A stretch of 64,000 nucleotides of DNA from Thalassotalea insulae (GTDB taxonomy: Bacteria; Pseudomonadota; Gammaproteobacteria; Enterobacterales; Alteromonadaceae): positions 3,224,001 to 3,288,000 of the forward strand of contig NZ_BSST01000001.1 of assembly GCF_030161395.1 (NCBI RefSeq). Reading direction: 5' to 3'. The position numbers were made by a program, and so were the translations under genes. Of this stretch, positions 7,307-16,145 are shown one piece after another. The notes below the pieces were generated by a model. The model was not told where the DNA came from and did no database searches. It was given only the letters and a program-made list of their open reading frames with translations. The stretch's first letter is position 1. Each line of letters opens with the position of its first letter.

Positions 7307-8287
7307 TTATTTTCCACGTCTAAAGCTACGCGATGTGGTACTGGCGCTATTTCTAAAACTGGCATTTTTTGAGTAGGATGATTTTTTAGCAAATGTGCTT
7401 TTATTCGTTGCTTTTGAAGCAAAGCGTTTCGCACTGGTTTGTGCACTTTTACTTTGGCCAGACAGGCTCGAAGAACCCGTACGGTTTTTACTATAAGCAC
7501 TGGTAAATTTCTGGCCACGGCTGGCGAATGATTTTCTTGTTCGGGTATCAAGTTGGGTTTGCTTACGCAGTTGAGTCGGCGAACTATAGCGGGTGCGACC
7601 ATAGTCATTGTAATAGCTGTAGTTGCGATAACGCCCCCATTGATCGTAATAAACACGATTGCGGGATCCGAATAAGTTATCCATCATTGAATACATGCCA
7701 TACCAGGCCCAAAATGACATGCCACTACTGTTGGTTTGCCAGTGGCCATAATTGGGGTTACCGATAAGCTGTTCACCCACACCAAAGTCCTGAGCATTGT
7801 TTGCTTGCGCGCTCTGTGCTTTTGATAAGGCATTCACTCTCGGCAATTGCCCGTCAGACATGTCTGCCAAGACGTTGAGTGGATCGCTTAATGCGTCTGA
7901 GTAAAGTACTGGATCCGCTGCCTGATAAATATTGAGTAACTCATCAAAAATCGCCTGGCTACTACTAAACATTTGTGGTTGAGTTTTTACGGTATTAAGC
8001 CGGTCGAGCAACGCCTGATACATAGGCCCTTGTGTAGTGGCATCTTTGGCAAATTCATCAATTAATACTGATAACTCCGGCTTAGTCTGGCGTAATTTAT
8101 TCGCATAAACGTTAATCAACTTGGCATTACGTACTTGTCCTTTTTCCAAGGCACTAGCAAGCTGCTCCACTCGTTGGACGGTGATCGGCGTTTGTTTTTC
8201 AACTTGCTCTAAAATGGGATCTGAACATGCAGATAACATCAATAAAAGCGTGAAAAATAACGATTTAAGGTATTGCATTCCTGCCAT
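7307..8287 (-). CDS. Lipoprotein with Ser/Arg/Lys-rich tail, first gene of the DUF350-spermidine synthase operon
   Basis: A protein of 326 residues. It begins with a signal sequence ending in lipobox LSAC, followed by SDPILEQVEKQTPITVQRVE. Residues about 30-140 are helical. The middle has an aromatic patch (WGRYRNYSYYNDYGRTRYSS), and the last 90 residues are low-complexity Ser, Lys, Arg and Ala ending SRSFRRGK. I chose ATG 8287, preceded by GAGGG, rather than the longer reading frame from 8338, which would run through the promoter and operator. The basic tail could bind anionic lipid, LPS or cell wall. It does not resemble YjfM closely; no function is assigned. Secretion and operon position suggest the outer part of the PspA-DUF350 system. 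Confidence 0.75.
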   Translation of the reverse strand: MAGMQYLKSLFFTLLLMLSACSDPILEQVEKQTPITVQRVEQLASALEKGQVRNAKLINVYANKLRQTKPELSVLIDEFAKDATTQGPMYQALLDRLNTVKTQPQMFSSSQAIFDELLNIYQAADPVLYSDALSDPLNVLADMSDGQLPRVNALSKAQSAQANNAQDFGVGEQLIGNPNYGHWQTNSSGMSFWAWYGMYSMMDNLFGSRNRVYYDQWGRYRNYSYYNDYGRTRYSSPTQLRKQTQLDTRTRKSFASRGQKFTSAYSKNRTGSSSLSGQSKSAQTSAKRFASKATNKSTFAKKSSYSKNASFRNSASTTSRSFRRGK

Positions 8288-8319
8288 ATTTCCCTCAAAA
8301 ATGCTATGGTTATCATCTA

Positions 8320-8348
8320 TTAATAACATCGATGACATATTATGTCTA
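8320..8348 (-). promoter_or_regulatory. Promoter of the lipoprotein-DUF350-spermidine synthase operon
   Basis: On the minus strand TAGACA (8343-8348) and TATTAA (8320-8325) are separated by 17 bases. As at 4560-4587, the operator palindrome is fused to the -35. The match is weaker than at the pspA promoter but the geometry is the same. Confidence 0.55.
8334..8346. promoter_or_regulatory. Operator palindrome O3 of the PspA cluster
   Basis: GACATATTATGTC, identical to the site at 4538-4550, lies 47 bases before the lipoprotein start and overlaps its -35. I saw no further copy in the window outside this cluster. Confidence 0.75.
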
Positions 8349-8468
8349 GCCTGTTTTTTGCCTGAGCATGTGTGATGTCAAGTTGAACACATTGAGGCTA
8401 AGTACTTGTTATCCTGTTATTGTAACGGAATTCAATGTTTTTAGTGTATTTAATTTATTGAGGCTGAT

Positions 8469-11351
8469 GTGGATAATTCGTCAAAAATTTTCTCTTGTCT
8501 GACGTTACAGGCACAACATAGTAAAAGTTGGCAGCAGTTTGCTGAACAATATCCTGAAATCAGCCAATCATTTGCTCAGCAAGCTCAGCCACATGTATTA
8601 GTGGGTTTTCAGCGAGCAATTACTTTAAGCGATTTTATTCTTAGAGCGAGCTTGCAGGAACCGCAAAGGATCATTGCACTATTTTTAGACGGTACGATTT
8701 ACCAAAAGAGCACACCAACTTATTCAAAGCTGTTGCAAGAACGTTTGGCAGAATGCGAAACCGAAGAGCAGTTATTCCGGGAATTACGGCTGTTTCGTTT
8801 GCAACAGATGGTACAAATTGCATTTGCCGATCTGATAGAAGATATTAGCTTGGATGACTCATTAGAACGATTGTCTGCATTAGCCGATGCTTTGATATTA
8901 GGGGCATTAGCTTGGTTAACTCAGCTTTGCTATGCCAAGTGGGGCGTACCCAAAAATAAGCAAGGTAAAACTCAGCCATTATTAGTCTATGGTATGGGAA
9001 AACTTGGCGGCAGGGAGCTTAATTTTTCTTCAGATATTGATCTGATTTTTGTCTATCCCGAGTCTGGTGAAACCCATGGAGCTCGCCGTAGTCTAGATAA
9101 TCAGGTATTTTTTACCCGCTTAGGGCAAAAGCTGATTGCCGCACTACATCAAAACACCCATGACGGTTTTGTTTATCGGGTTGATATGCGTTTACGTCCG
9201 TTTGGTGATAGTGGACCTTTGGTACTGACGTTTAATGCGATGGAAGATTACTACCAGGAGCAAGGGCGCGATTGGGAGCGTTACGCGATGTTAAAGGCGC
9301 GCTTAATTGGTGAAGGGCAATACCATGGTCGACTTACCGAGATGCTACGACCATTTGTTTATCGGCGCTATATTGATTTTAGCGTCATTGATAGTCTACG
9401 ACGCATGAAGTCGATGATCGCGCAGGAGGTTCGTCGTAAGCGACTTATTGGCAATATTAAGTTAGGTGCTGGCGGTATTCGCGAAATTGAATTTATCGTT
9501 CAGGTGTTTCAGTTAATTCGTGGTGGTCGCATCAAAGCATTGCAGCAACGCAACTTATTAACTGTTTTGCCCATATTAGTCGAGCACCAAGAGATTTCTC
9601 CTCAAAGTAAGCAAGTGCTGGAAACGGCTTATCGTTTTCTGCGTCGGGTGGAAAATATTATTCAGGCATTAGATGATAAACAAACACAAACCTTACCGGA
9701 AAATGGATTGGATCAAGCTCGGCTGTTAACGGCGTTAGCCAAACATCCGTTCAGTGACTGGTCTGAGTTTTTAAGCTATTTAGATTCATTAACGCAGGCG
9801 GTTCATCAGGAATTTATTGTGTTGATCGGGGAAGAAAGCCCACAACATGATCTGCAAGAGCAGCATTGGATCACTTTATGGGACAGCGATTGGAATGATG
9901 AGGAAGCGTGTCAATGGATCGCTAAATATCAGCCGCAGTGGCAGACGGAAAAAGTGTGGCGCTTACTACAAGATTTTCAAACGGAATTGACCAAACGGGC
10001 GTTAGGTAATCGTGGTCAGATAGTACTTGGTAAGCTGATGCCGTTACTGCTGACTGAGATAGCCAATAGTCAGGGCAATGAGTTAACGCTAGAGCGGGTG
10101 ATGTGGGTGATTGCTAAAATTGTTACTCGCACTGCATACCTAGAATTATTGTATGAAAACCAGGGGGCATTAAAGCACTTGGTTAGTTTATGCCAGCAAA
10201 GTATCTGGGTAGCGGAATATATTGCTAAGTATCCGATATTACTGGATGAATTGATTGACCCTAAGTTATTACGTAATCCGCCGGCATTATCTAGCTACAA
10301 AGATGAATTAAGGCAGGCATTGTTGCGTATTCCTGAGGATGACCTGGAAGCGCAGATGGATGTGTTACGCCAATTTAAACAAGCGCAACAACTGAGAATT
10401 GCAGCGGCCGATATTGTAGGGGTCTTACCTGTGACCAAAGTCAGTGATCACTTAACGGCACTGGCTGAAGCTATTATCGCTGAAGTGGTTAATATGGCGT
10501 GGCAGCAAGTTGTTGACCGTTTTGGTGTGCCATGCTCGCTTGCTGAAAGTGATGATAAAGGTTTTGCGGTGATAGGTTATGGTAAAACGGGTGGTTTTGA
10601 ACTGGGGTATAGCTCAGATCTGGATTTGGTTTTCATTCATAATTGCGCTATTAATGACGTCACTAATGGTGATAAATCAGTACCTGTCAGTCAGTTTTAT
10701 GCCAAGCTGGCACAGCGTATTATGCATATTTTTAACACAAATATGAGTAGTGGGATATTATATGAACTGGATATGCGCTTACGCCCCTCGGGGAATTCGG
10801 GCGTGCTGGTGGTTAACATTAATACGTTTGAACAATATCAAAAGCAAGAAGCCTGGACCTGGGAACATCAGGCATTAGTTCGTGCTCGGGCCGTTTATGG
10901 TAGCATGTCGTTAGTACAGTCGTTTAATACAATTCGCCAGCAGATCTTAACAATAAATCGGGATGAAGCTGCACTACGCCAGCAGGTGATTGAGATGCGG
11001 GATAAAATGCGTCAGCATTTAGATTCATCTTCAGCAGATTTTAGTGATATTAAACAAGGAGCTGGGGGCTTAGTCGATATTGAGTTTCTGGCGCAGTTTT
11101 TAACTTTGAATTACAGTGCTCGCTATCCTGAAATTAGCCATTATTCCGATAACATCCGCTTATTTAATGCTTTAGCAAAGGCAGATGTGATCACTATTGA
11201 ACAGAAGAAAACATTGATTAGCCATTATTGCCGATTACGAGATTTTGGTCATCACCAAAGTTTACAGGCGCAATCAGCGAAAATGCCTGTGCGGGATTTT
11301 GAAGAACATGGTGTGGCTGTCAGAGAAATTCTGGCGTCATTTTTAGCTTAG
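8469..11351 (+). CDS. glnE: Glutamine synthetase adenylyltransferase/deadenylylase
   Basis: A protein of 960 residues (E. coli 946). It has two nucleotidyltransferase domains. The N-terminal deadenylylase has GMGKLGGRELNFSSDIDL, and the C-terminal adenylylase has GYGKTGGFELGYSSDLDL; both keep the DxD metal ligands. Each is followed by a helical regulatory segment containing GAGGIREIEF or GAGGLVDIEF. The enzyme adds or removes AMP on glutamine synthetase in response to PII and glutamine. The start is GTG, with GAGG six bases upstream. It lies near hldE, as in E. coli. Its stop overlaps the stop of the convergent TcpQ-like gene by four bases. Confidence 0.97.
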   Translation: MDNSSKIFSCLTLQAQHSKSWQQFAEQYPEISQSFAQQAQPHVLVGFQRAITLSDFILRASLQEPQRIIALFLDGTIYQKSTPTYSKLLQERLAECETEEQLFRELRLFRLQQMVQIAFADLIEDISLDDSLERLSALADALILGALAWLTQLCYAKWGVPKNKQGKTQPLLVYGMGKLGGRELNFSSDIDLIFVYPESGETHGARRSLDNQVFFTRLGQKLIAALHQNTHDGFVYRVDMRLRPFGDSGPLVLTFNAMEDYYQEQGRDWERYAMLKARLIGEGQYHGRLTEMLRPFVYRRYIDFSVIDSLRRMKSMIAQEVRRKRLIGNIKLGAGGIREIEFIVQVFQLIRGGRIKALQQRNLLTVLPILVEHQEISPQSKQVLETAYRFLRRVENIIQALDDKQTQTLPENGLDQARLLTALAKHPFSDWSEFLSYLDSLTQAVHQEFIVLIGEESPQHDLQEQHWITLWDSDWNDEEACQWIAKYQPQWQTEKVWRLLQDFQTELTKRALGNRGQIVLGKLMPLLLTEIANSQGNELTLERVMWVIAKIVTRTAYLELLYENQGALKHLVSLCQQSIWVAEYIAKYPILLDELIDPKLLRNPPALSSYKDELRQALLRIPEDDLEAQMDVLRQFKQAQQLRIAAADIVGVLPVTKVSDHLTALAEAIIAEVVNMAWQQVVDRFGVPCSLAESDDKGFAVIGYGKTGGFELGYSSDLDLVFIHNCAINDVTNGDKSVPVSQFYAKLAQRIMHIFNTNMSSGILYELDMRLRPSGNSGVLVVNINTFEQYQKQEAWTWEHQALVRARAVYGSMSLVQSFNTIRQQILTINRDEAALRQQVIEMRDKMRQHLDSSSADFSDIKQGAGGLVDIEFLAQFLTLNYSARYPEISHYSDNIRLFNALAKADVITIEQKKTLISHYCRLRDFGHHQSLQAQSAKMPVRDFEEHGVAVREILASFLA

Positions 11352-12013
11352 TGACGTTTGCTAATTGGTAGTAGCAGACATTCTTCATCTAAATAGGGCA
11401 AGTCTTTCTCTATCAGCACTATCGCTCTTTGCTGGTAGCAAAAATAAGTCGACAGGCCATCTTGAAAGTGGCCGCCAATTGCCTGGCCTACCTGATAGGC
11501 GGTGGCAATTATATCTTTATCGATACGAAACGGGTCTTTAACCATAAAATCGCGATCTAACCACCAAATCACTTCCAGGCCATCATTTTTGGCATATTCA
11601 TACAGTTTTTGGTGCAGGGTCTGGCCTCGTCTAAATGGGCGGTTTTCTTTACTGCCTTTCCAGTTACGACGTAACGGTCGGGTGGTTAATCTTTTCGCTT
11701 CCAGAATTTCTGCCAGATCACCTTTTGGCTCATCTAAATAGACAATGTTATTTCTGACTCTTGGGCCTTTTTCATTTTCCACACCGTGTAAATTGGCGTA
11801 AAAGCGTGACAAGCCTTCTGCCGCTTTATTTTTTTGATTAATTTTAACTGCTGGTTGGGTACCTGTGGTGGCAACGGCTCCTTCTTCCAGCGGAGCTTCA
11901 ATGACTTGTTCTTGAGTGCTGGGAGCAAATAATTCTTTTTCATTGGCTATCAGGTAATAAGCTAACGCGATGAGCACAATGAGAAAGAGAATATTTTTAA
12001 TCCAAAACAGCAT
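11348..12013 (-). CDS. TcpQ/PilL-C domain inner-membrane-anchored protein
   Basis: A protein of 221 residues. It has one N-terminal membrane anchor (about residues 4-23), a variable linker rich in Glu, Pro and Gln, and a C-terminal domain (about 120-200). This domain contains RGQTLHQKLYEYAKNDGLEV, then WWLDRDFMV and a QVGQAIGGHF segment, the pattern of the TcpQ/PilL C-terminal domain (a periplasmic STN-like fold). Such proteins act in pilus or secretin systems in some bacteria, but free-standing copies like this are common in Alteromonadales and have no assigned role. No pilus genes lie nearby. The family name is moderately certain. Confidence 0.7.
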   Translation of the reverse strand: MLFWIKNILFLIVLIALAYYLIANEKELFAPSTQEQVIEAPLEEGAVATTGTQPAVKINQKNKAAEGLSRFYANLHGVENEKGPRVRNNIVYLDEPKGDLAEILEAKRLTTRPLRRNWKGSKENRPFRRGQTLHQKLYEYAKNDGLEVIWWLDRDFMVKDPFRIDKDIIATAYQVGQAIGGHFQDGLSTYFCYQQRAIVLIEKDLPYLDEECLLLPISKRH

Positions 12014-12074
12014 AAGCTAACACTCTGATATCCAGTCAAATATATAACTAATTATATACCATACTGAAATCTTG

Positions 12075-13013
12075 CTATTTATACAATGACGGGTCGTCCT
12101 TATTCGGCCGGGTTTTAAAACGGCGATGTAACCACATGTATTGCTCAGGTTTATATAAAATTGCCTGTTCTAGCTCCTGGTTAATCCGAATAACATCCGC
12201 TTCGTCGTCGCCAGTAGGGAAGTTTTCCAGCCTTGGTTTGATTTCTAAGGTATAGCCGCTGCCATCGTCATTGCGAGTCGGCACTAACATATGTGAATAG
12301 GTATTTTTATTACGGGCAAAAATCAAGGTGCCGGTAGTGGTAGCAGCGTCGGGTACAGCAAAAAACGGTACGAATAAACTGCGGTTTCTACCATAATCCT
12401 GATCTGGCAAATAAATACACGTTTCACCGTCATTCAATGCTTTTAATAGCCCTTTAACGTCTTTTTTACCTAACATGTATTTATTGGAACGGCCACGTCC
12501 TCGGTATTGAAAATATTCCATTAACGGGTTGTTGTGTGGTCGATAAAATACCACCATAGGATGACCGGTGCCGATACCACGACAATTAATTTCGGCACTC
12601 AAATAGTGCATAGCTAGTAATAATACGCCTTTGCCTTCTTTATGGGCCTGTTCTAAATGCTCAAGTCCGACAACTTTACATTTTCTTTTTACTCGCCATT
12701 CAGGCCACCACCAGCCCATGCCAGTTTCTAATAAGGCAATTCCGGTATTCTCAAAGTTCTTTTTTAAGATACGCTGACGTTCGTTCACTGGCATTTCAGG
12801 AAAACACAACGCTAGATTACGTTCGGCAACTCTTTTGCGTTTACCACCGATAGAGAATAGTAATTTGCCTATTTGACGACCAAGGAATAGCTGAAACTTA
12901 TAAGGTAGCCAGGAAATGCTATAGAGAATAAATACCCCAAGCCAGGTGAGCCAGTACTTAGGTAATAAAAAGGATATTTTAAAATTTGGCTGTAAAACTT
13001 TATTTTTACTCAC
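12075..13013 (-). CDS. lpxL: LpxL/HtrB-type Kdo2-lipid IVA acyltransferase
   Basis: A protein of 312 residues. It has an N-terminal membrane anchor (about 19-36) and the lysophospholipid acyltransferase core, with the HX4(D/E) motif as HYLSAE at about residue 138. The motif YRPHNNP and the late YMWLHRRFKTRP, typical of lauroyl acyltransferases, are present. It transfers a secondary acyl chain from acyl-ACP to Kdo2-lipid IVA at the inner membrane. The start is GTG with no good ribosome site, and no later Met fits better. It is divergent from hldE, which also serves LPS synthesis. LpxL versus LpxM or LpxP specificity cannot be read from the sequence. Confidence 0.9.
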   Translation of the reverse strand: MSKNKVLQPNFKISFLLPKYWLTWLGVFILYSISWLPYKFQLFLGRQIGKLLFSIGGKRKRVAERNLALCFPEMPVNERQRILKKNFENTGIALLETGMGWWWPEWRVKRKCKVVGLEHLEQAHKEGKGVLLLAMHYLSAEINCRGIGTGHPMVVFYRPHNNPLMEYFQYRGRGRSNKYMLGKKDVKGLLKALNDGETCIYLPDQDYGRNRSLFVPFFAVPDAATTTGTLIFARNKNTYSHMLVPTRNDDGSGYTLEIKPRLENFPTGDDEADVIRINQELEQAILYKPEQYMWLHRRFKTRPNKDDPSLYK

Positions 13014-13081
13014 GGGAGGATTTCAACTCATTGAATTTGATGTGGTACACTTGCACTATTATATCTGTATAGAGACTCAGG

Positions 13082-14509
13082 ATGAAAGTAGATATTCCCG
13101 CTTTTAATCAAGCAAGTGTGTTAGTGGTTGGTGATATTATGCTCGATCGCTACTGGTATGGCCCGACACAGCGCATTTCACCGGAAGCGCCAGTACCGGT
13201 AGTTAAAATTAATCAAGATGAGGACCGACCAGGAGGAGCTGCCAATGTTGCACTGAATATTGCTTCTATGGGGGGGCAAGTAACGTTAGCGGGCATTACC
13301 GGAGATGACGAAGCCGCATCTACTTTAGCTACGCATTTACAGGCGATGAAGATTAACTGTCAGTTCGCCCGTCAAAAGGATGTGCCAACGATTACTAAAC
13401 TTAGAGTAATGAGTCGTAATCAGCAGTTAATTCGTTTGGACTTTGAACAGTCATTAGCCGAAGTGGAAAAATCCAGTTTACTCAATATCGTTGAACCATT
13501 AATTGCGCAGCATGATGTGATATTACTTTCTGATTACGACAAGGGGACTTTGTCGGATGTTCAGGCGTTGATCCAAGCGGCGAAAAAACATCAGGTGCCG
13601 GTGTTAGTTGATCCTAAAGGTAGCGATTTTGCAAAATATGCTGGCGCAGATATTCTGACACCTAATATGTCTGAATTTGAAACGATTGTTGGTGCCTGTC
13701 GTGACGAAGCTGAAATTGTTGCGAAAGGACAAACATTACTCACTGAATTAGATTTGGCAGCGATATTAGTGACCCGCAGTGAGCATGGGATGACATTATT
13801 GCGCCGTGACCATGAAGAATTTCATTTACCAACGCAGGCAAAAGAAGTCTATGACGTCACAGGTGCTGGTGATACGGTGATTGCTACCTTGGCATTAGCG
13901 GTTGCAGCTGAGGCAGATTATCCGCAAGCGAGTGCTTTGGCTAATATTGCGGCTGGAATTGTTGTCGGTAAACTGGGCACATCGACCGTCAGCGAGGCTG
14001 AGCTGTTAAATGCGATGCATAACGGACAGGAAAGTGGTTTTGGTGTGATGTCGGAGCAGCAACTGAAAATAGCGGTTGAAATGGCAAAAGCGCGTGGTGA
14101 AAAAATAGTGATGACTAATGGCTGCTTTGATATTTTACATGCCGGTCATGTTTCTTATTTGGAAAATGCCGCTAAGTTAGGTGACCGCCTGATTGTTGCG
14201 GTTAATGATGATGATTCGGTCAAGCGCTTAAAAGGGGCGGGACGTCCGGTTAATGCCGTAGATCGTCGTATGGCCGTGCTGGCAGGTTTAGGCGCTGTTG
14301 ACTGGCTGGTGAGCTTTAGTGAAGATACGCCGCAGCGTTTGATCGCTAATATTTTGCCGGACACCTTAGTTAAAGGTGGTGATTATAAAGTGGAAGAAAT
14401 AGCTGGCGGTGAAGAAGTACTTACTAACGGTGGACAGGTTAAGGTACTTAATTTTGAGCAAGGTATCTCCACTACCGAAATCATAAATACCATACGGTTA
14501 GAAGATTAG
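13082..14509 (+). CDS. hldE: Bifunctional heptose-7-phosphate kinase / heptose-1-phosphate adenylyltransferase
   Basis: A protein of 475 residues (E. coli 477). The N-terminal ribokinase-family domain (about 1-320) has RPGGAANVALN and the catalytic DVTGAGDTV. The C-terminal nucleotidyltransferase domain (about 343-475) has TNGCFDILHAGHVSYL with the HAGH motif. It makes ADP-heptose precursors for the LPS inner core. A ribosome site (CAGG) precedes ATG 13082. A strong bidirectional terminator follows at 14531-14560. Confidence 0.97.
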   Translation: MKVDIPAFNQASVLVVGDIMLDRYWYGPTQRISPEAPVPVVKINQDEDRPGGAANVALNIASMGGQVTLAGITGDDEAASTLATHLQAMKINCQFARQKDVPTITKLRVMSRNQQLIRLDFEQSLAEVEKSSLLNIVEPLIAQHDVILLSDYDKGTLSDVQALIQAAKKHQVPVLVDPKGSDFAKYAGADILTPNMSEFETIVGACRDEAEIVAKGQTLLTELDLAAILVTRSEHGMTLLRRDHEEFHLPTQAKEVYDVTGAGDTVIATLALAVAAEADYPQASALANIAAGIVVGKLGTSTVSEAELLNAMHNGQESGFGVMSEQQLKIAVEMAKARGEKIVMTNGCFDILHAGHVSYLENAAKLGDRLIVAVNDDDSVKRLKGAGRPVNAVDRRMAVLAGLGAVDWLVSFSEDTPQRLIANILPDTLVKGGDYKVEEIAGGEEVLTNGGQVKVLNFEQGISTTEIINTIRLED

Positions 14510-14530
14510 TCTGTTGTATTATCGGAATAA

Positions 14531-14560
14531 TAAAAAAGGTGTCAAATGACACCTTTTTTA
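14531..14560. terminator. Bidirectional intrinsic terminator, hldE/tolC
   Basis: The 14-base arms TAAAAAAGGTGTCA and TGACACCTTTTTTA are perfect inverted repeats with a two-base centre, giving A-run, stem and T-run on both strands. They separate convergent hldE and tolC. Confidence 0.92.
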
Positions 14561-14596
14561 TTGCCTAGTTTATAAGGCTTAGTTGGCTTTGCTGAA

Positions 14597-15934
14597 CTAT
14601 TTAGTTGCCGCGCTTAACCCTTGGTTGATACTGGCCACATCTTTCTCGGAAATAGTACCGCCGGCACGTTTAAGCGCTAGTATTGATTGAATATAGCTGT
14701 AACGGGTCGAAGACAAATTACGTTTAGCATTATACAAGTTTCGTGTGCTGTCCAAGACATCAACTATGGTACGAGTACCTACTTCAAAACCTGCTTCTGT
14801 TGCTTTTAGGGCACTTTCTGCAGAAATCACAGACTGCTCTAATGCTTTAATGCCAGAAACTGCGGCAATTACTGTGTTATATGAGTTACGGGCGTTACGA
14901 ACCACATCTCGATGTACTCGCGCTAAATCCTGACTCGCTGCTACATAATTACTTTGAGCCTGACGAACGGCACTTGTGGTAGCGCCACCAGAATAAATTG
15001 GTACAGTAAGAGTTATACCTATCGATTGGCTATCGCTTTCTCTGTTAGTTGTTGGGTTATTGAGTACATTGTCACTGTCGGTTGTACTGTAATTACCATT
15101 TAAATCTAAGGTTGGATAATGACCAGAGCGAGCAATATTGATGTTTTCTTTGGCAAGGTCAACACTGATTTTCTGTGCAATTAAATCCAAGTTCTTTGCT
15201 TCTGCCGTTTGCTGCCATTCGTTGGCGCTGTCAGGAATAGGACGTGAGGCGCTAAAACGTTTAGTATTTAGTACATTTAAATCACGAGGATAAACATTGG
15301 TGATAACCCGTAGCGCTTCTTCTGCGTTAAAAACACCGTTTTCAGCGCGAATTACTTCCGTAACAGCATTATCATATTGCGCTTGCGCTTCATGTACTGC
15401 GGTTACTGCAGTTAAACCAACGGAATATCTTTGCTTGGTTTGTTCCAGTTGGCGCTCAATTGCGGCTTTTTCAGCTTCAGCAAATTCTAAATCATCTTTG
15501 GCACTAAGCACGTTAAAGTAGGCTTCTGTGACTCGAATAATTAAGTCTTGTTTGGCTGATTGATAAAAGATATCACTTTGGTGCGCTGATTTTTTTGCAT
15601 TATCTAAACGTAACCAAGTATCGTGATGATAAAGCTGCATGCTGAGGTTAGCACCGTACTCTACATCTTCGAATTGGTAGTCACCGCTGAGGTTATCATC
15701 ATAGTCCTTTTCGTATTCTTTATATGAAGCGGAGGCACTGATTTGTGGTAATAGGGAGGCTCGAGCTTGAACGATATCTTCTTGCGACGCTTGAAATTGC
15801 GCCTGCGCTTTTAATACTACCGGGTCATTTGCTTTGGCTTGCTGATAGACTGAAAGTAAATCTTCAGCAAATGTCATTGTGCTGCTGGTTGCGCAGGCAA
15901 GACCAATAAGTAGAGAGGTAATTGTTTTTTTCAT
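14597..15934 (-). CDS. tolC: TolC-family outer-membrane efflux channel
   Basis: A protein of 445 residues with a signal peptide cleaved near TFAEDL. Two tandem OEP domains (about 25-225 and 240-430) show the internal repeat of TolC, including NARNSYNTVIAAVSGIKALE and the closing TIVDVLDSTRNLYNAKRNLS typical of TolC proper. It forms the trimeric outer-membrane duct for tripartite efflux pumps and type I secretion. A ribosome site AGGAAT lies before ATG 15934. It is divergent from nudF, the same arrangement as in E. coli, which supports orthology. Confidence 0.95.
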   Translation of the reverse strand: MKKTITSLLIGLACATSSTMTFAEDLLSVYQQAKANDPVVLKAQAQFQASQEDIVQARASLLPQISASASYKEYEKDYDDNLSGDYQFEDVEYGANLSMQLYHHDTWLRLDNAKKSAHQSDIFYQSAKQDLIIRVTEAYFNVLSAKDDLEFAEAEKAAIERQLEQTKQRYSVGLTAVTAVHEAQAQYDNAVTEVIRAENGVFNAEEALRVITNVYPRDLNVLNTKRFSASRPIPDSANEWQQTAEAKNLDLIAQKISVDLAKENINIARSGHYPTLDLNGNYSTTDSDNVLNNPTTNRESDSQSIGITLTVPIYSGGATTSAVRQAQSNYVAASQDLARVHRDVVRNARNSYNTVIAAVSGIKALEQSVISAESALKATEAGFEVGTRTIVDVLDSTRNLYNAKRNLSSTRYSYIQSILALKRAGGTISEKDVASINQGLSAATK

Positions 15935-16145
15935 GGGTAAGCAATTCCTTGAGTTTGCTATTTTCTCTGTATTATTTTTTAAATTATTTATTTTTATTAT
16001 CTGGTTATCCTACTATGGATAGACGAATAAGCTAACTATAATAGTTGTTTACCTAAGCATTCTAGTGTAACAAAATATGTAAATCTATTGCGGATGTAAA
16101 CTTTAGATACTTTTATTTACATTTTTAAATATTTAGAGCTGATTT

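Noticed and set aside
7267..7656. Basic 129-residue frame on the minus strand
   Set aside because: It overlaps the lipoprotein gene in another frame, and its composition reflects the Ser/Arg-rich tail of that gene.
1837..8346. PspA cluster as a classical sigma-54/PspF psp operon
   Set aside because: No pspB, pspC or pspF is present and no GG-N10-GC element was seen; the promoters look sigma-70-like with palindromic operators.
11348..12013. TcpQ-like gene as part of a type IV pilus locus
   Set aside because: No other pilus or secretin gene lies nearby; its neighbours are glnE and an lpxL-type gene.
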